NCBI GenBank assembly: GCA_003157715.1
Contig: PMKK01000128.1
Location: forward strand, 1-6,314
Direction of reading: 5' to 3'
Length of the DNA: 6,314 nt
Source of the DNA: Actinomycetota bacterium
GTDB taxonomy: Bacteria > Actinomycetota > Thermoleophilia > UBA2241
Positions 5,332 through 6,314 of this stretch are shown here, in pieces; within the stretch, counting starts at the first letter, position 1, and each line of letters opens with the position of its first letter. The notes beneath the pieces are model-generated. The model worked only from the letters and a program-made list of their open reading frames with translations. It made no database searches and was not told the DNA's origin. Made by a program: the position numbers and the translations under genes.

Positions 5332-6314
5332 ATGCAGAAGCGCAGGCTACTCGTCCCAGCTCTCCTCATCCTCCTAGTGTCGCTGCTTGTCGGCGCGGTC
5401 GCGCCGGGGCTCGCCTCGGGGGCGACGATCGCCCAGAAGAAGGCCCAGGCCGCGCACATCGCGACGCAGGTCTCAGCGCTCAACACCAAGATGGAGTTCG
5501 CCGTCGAGTCCTACGACGCGGCTTCGCAGAAGCTCACCACGGTCCAGGGCCAGATCCACGCTAACCAGCAGCAGCTCAGCGTCGCGCGCTACAACCTGCT
5601 CGTCGCCCGCCAGCTCCTCACGCAGCGTGTCGTTTCGATGTACAAGCAGAACAAGGCGAGCGTGCTCGACGTTCTGCTCTCGACCCGCAGCTTCGACAAC
5701 CTCGTGACCGAGGTCGACGCCATGCGCCAGGTCGGCCAGAGCGGCAGCGCCACGGTCAGCACCATCGAGACGCTCAAGAAGCAGATCTCCGAAAAGCGCG
5801 TGGCACTGCTCGCCGAGGGCCGGCAGGCCAGAACGCTCGTCGCCCAGCGCGCCTCGACCAAGCAGCAGATCTACTCCGACCTGCAGAGCCGCCAGACCAT
5901 GCTGCGCGGCGTCCAGAAGCAGATCGCGACCATGCAGGCGGCAGCAGCGGCAGCGGCCAAGGCCGCCGCCGCGAGGGCAGCGGCAGCGGCAGCGGCCGCG
6001 AAAGCCGCGCCACAGGTCCAGTCGAGCGGCGGAGGCGGCGGCGGTTCGACCTCCACTGCCGGTGCCCACGGCTCGGTCGTGGGGTACGCCCAGCAGGAGC
6101 TCGGCGTCCCCTATGTGTGGGGCGGGGCCAGCCCGAGCGGCTTCGATTGCTCAGGCCTGGCCATGTGGTGCTACGCTCAGGTCGGCATCTCGCTACCGCA
6201 CAACGCGGCCATGCAGTACGCCTCGATCACCCACATCGCCCACGGCTCCGAGCAGCCCGGCGACCTGGTGTTCTTCGGCTCATCGGCGGCCGGCATCCAC
6301 CACGTCGGCATCTA
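5332..6314 (+). CDS. secreted CwlO/PcsB-like NlpC/P60 peptidoglycan hydrolase (3' end outside window)
   Basis: The first 327 codons are present and the frame is still open at the edge. Residues 1-31 are a Sec signal peptide: MQKRR, a long Leu/Val core, and a likely cut near ASGA (28-31). Residues about 34-202 are helical and rich in Gln, Ala, Lys and Leu, like the coiled-coil N-terminal domain of PcsB, CwlO and RipC-type hydrolases, including the RVVSMYKQNKASVLDVLLS region that matches a typical motif. Residues about 203-227 are nearly all Ala with occasional Lys/Arg, followed by a Gly-rich stretch (233-239). The NlpC/P60 cysteine peptidase domain starts near 246, with FDCSG holding catalytic C273 and HHVGI holding the likely catalytic H324. 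The third active-site residue should lie just past the edge. Such enzymes cut stem-peptide bonds in the cell wall during growth and division, and relatives are activated by FtsEX through the coiled coil; that dependence is inferred here. It probably has its own promoter and does not rely on read-through from the large gene. Confidence 0.92.
   Translation, partial: MQKRRLLVPALLILLVSLLVGAVAPGLASGATIAQKKAQAAHIATQVSALNTKMEFAVESYDAASQKLTTVQGQIHANQQQLSVARYNLLVARQLLTQRVVSMYKQNKASVLDVLLSTRSFDNLVTEVDAMRQVGQSGSATVSTIETLKKQISEKRVALLAEGRQARTLVAQRASTKQQIYSDLQSRQTMLRGVQKQIATMQAAAAAAAKAAAARAAAAAAAAKAAPQVQSSGGGGGGSTSTAGAHGSVVGYAQQELGVPYVWGGASPSGFDCSGLAMWCYAQVGISLPHNAAMQYASITHIAHGSEQPGDLVFFGSSAAGIHHVGI
5938..6048 (+). 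repeat. GCN-rich tract encoding the Ala/Gly linker
   Basis: This stretch, inside the hydrolase gene, is made mainly of GCG, GCA and GCC codons with a few Lys/Arg codons, then GGC/GGA codons. It encodes a poly-Ala helix followed by a flexible Gly/Ser linker between the coiled coil and the catalytic domain. Reiterated GCAGCG units make it prone to length variation by slippage. Confidence 0.7.

Overview
The window is GC-rich (roughly 70% by eye) with strong G/C preference at third codon positions. It reads as a chromosomal piece of a high-GC bacterium. The CwlO/PcsB-like NlpC/P60 secreted hydrolase, the TTGAnn-N17-TAnnnT promoter and the MerR-like HTH fused to GAF domains all point to Actinomycetota. 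A deep-branching class such as Thermoleophilia or Coriobacteriia is possible, but this is an inference and no marker gene fixes it. I saw no tRNA, rRNA, CRISPR array, insertion sequence or phage gene.

Layout, all on the + strand. Bases 1-93 may be the last 30 codons of an upstream gene, with low confidence. Bases 94-116 hold a small palindrome (CTATCG-C-CGATAG) and a Shine-Dalgarno. Bases 117-4958 encode one very large protein of 1613 residues: an N-terminal MerR/excisionase-type winged HTH, six consecutive GAF-type sensor modules, an HD-GYP phosphodiesterase domain, a Cache-like sensor domain and a C-terminal GGDEF diguanylate cyclase. Both enzymatic modules keep their signature residues (HD/GYP and RYGGEEF), and the cyclase has an RxxD inhibitory site. 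Bases 4959-5331 are a 373-base intergenic region with a GC-triplet low-complexity tract, a strong inverted repeat, a promoter whose -35 box sits inside a second palindrome, and a leader of about 110 nt ending in a near-perfect Shine-Dalgarno. From 5332 to the window edge is the start of a secreted peptidoglycan hydrolase: signal peptide, coiled coil, Ala/Gly-rich linker and NlpC/P60 domain. Its 3' end lies outside the window.

How they may work together: the large protein looks like a cytoplasmic hub that senses several inputs through GAF and Cache modules, makes and breaks cyclic di-GMP, and carries its own DNA-binding domain. The adjacent cell-wall hydrolase has its own promoter overlapped by a palindrome, so it is probably a separate transcription unit. 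Whether the HTH binds that palindrome or the one at 94-106 is speculation. The most unusual item is the domain architecture: a potential one-protein link between c-di-GMP turnover and DNA binding.
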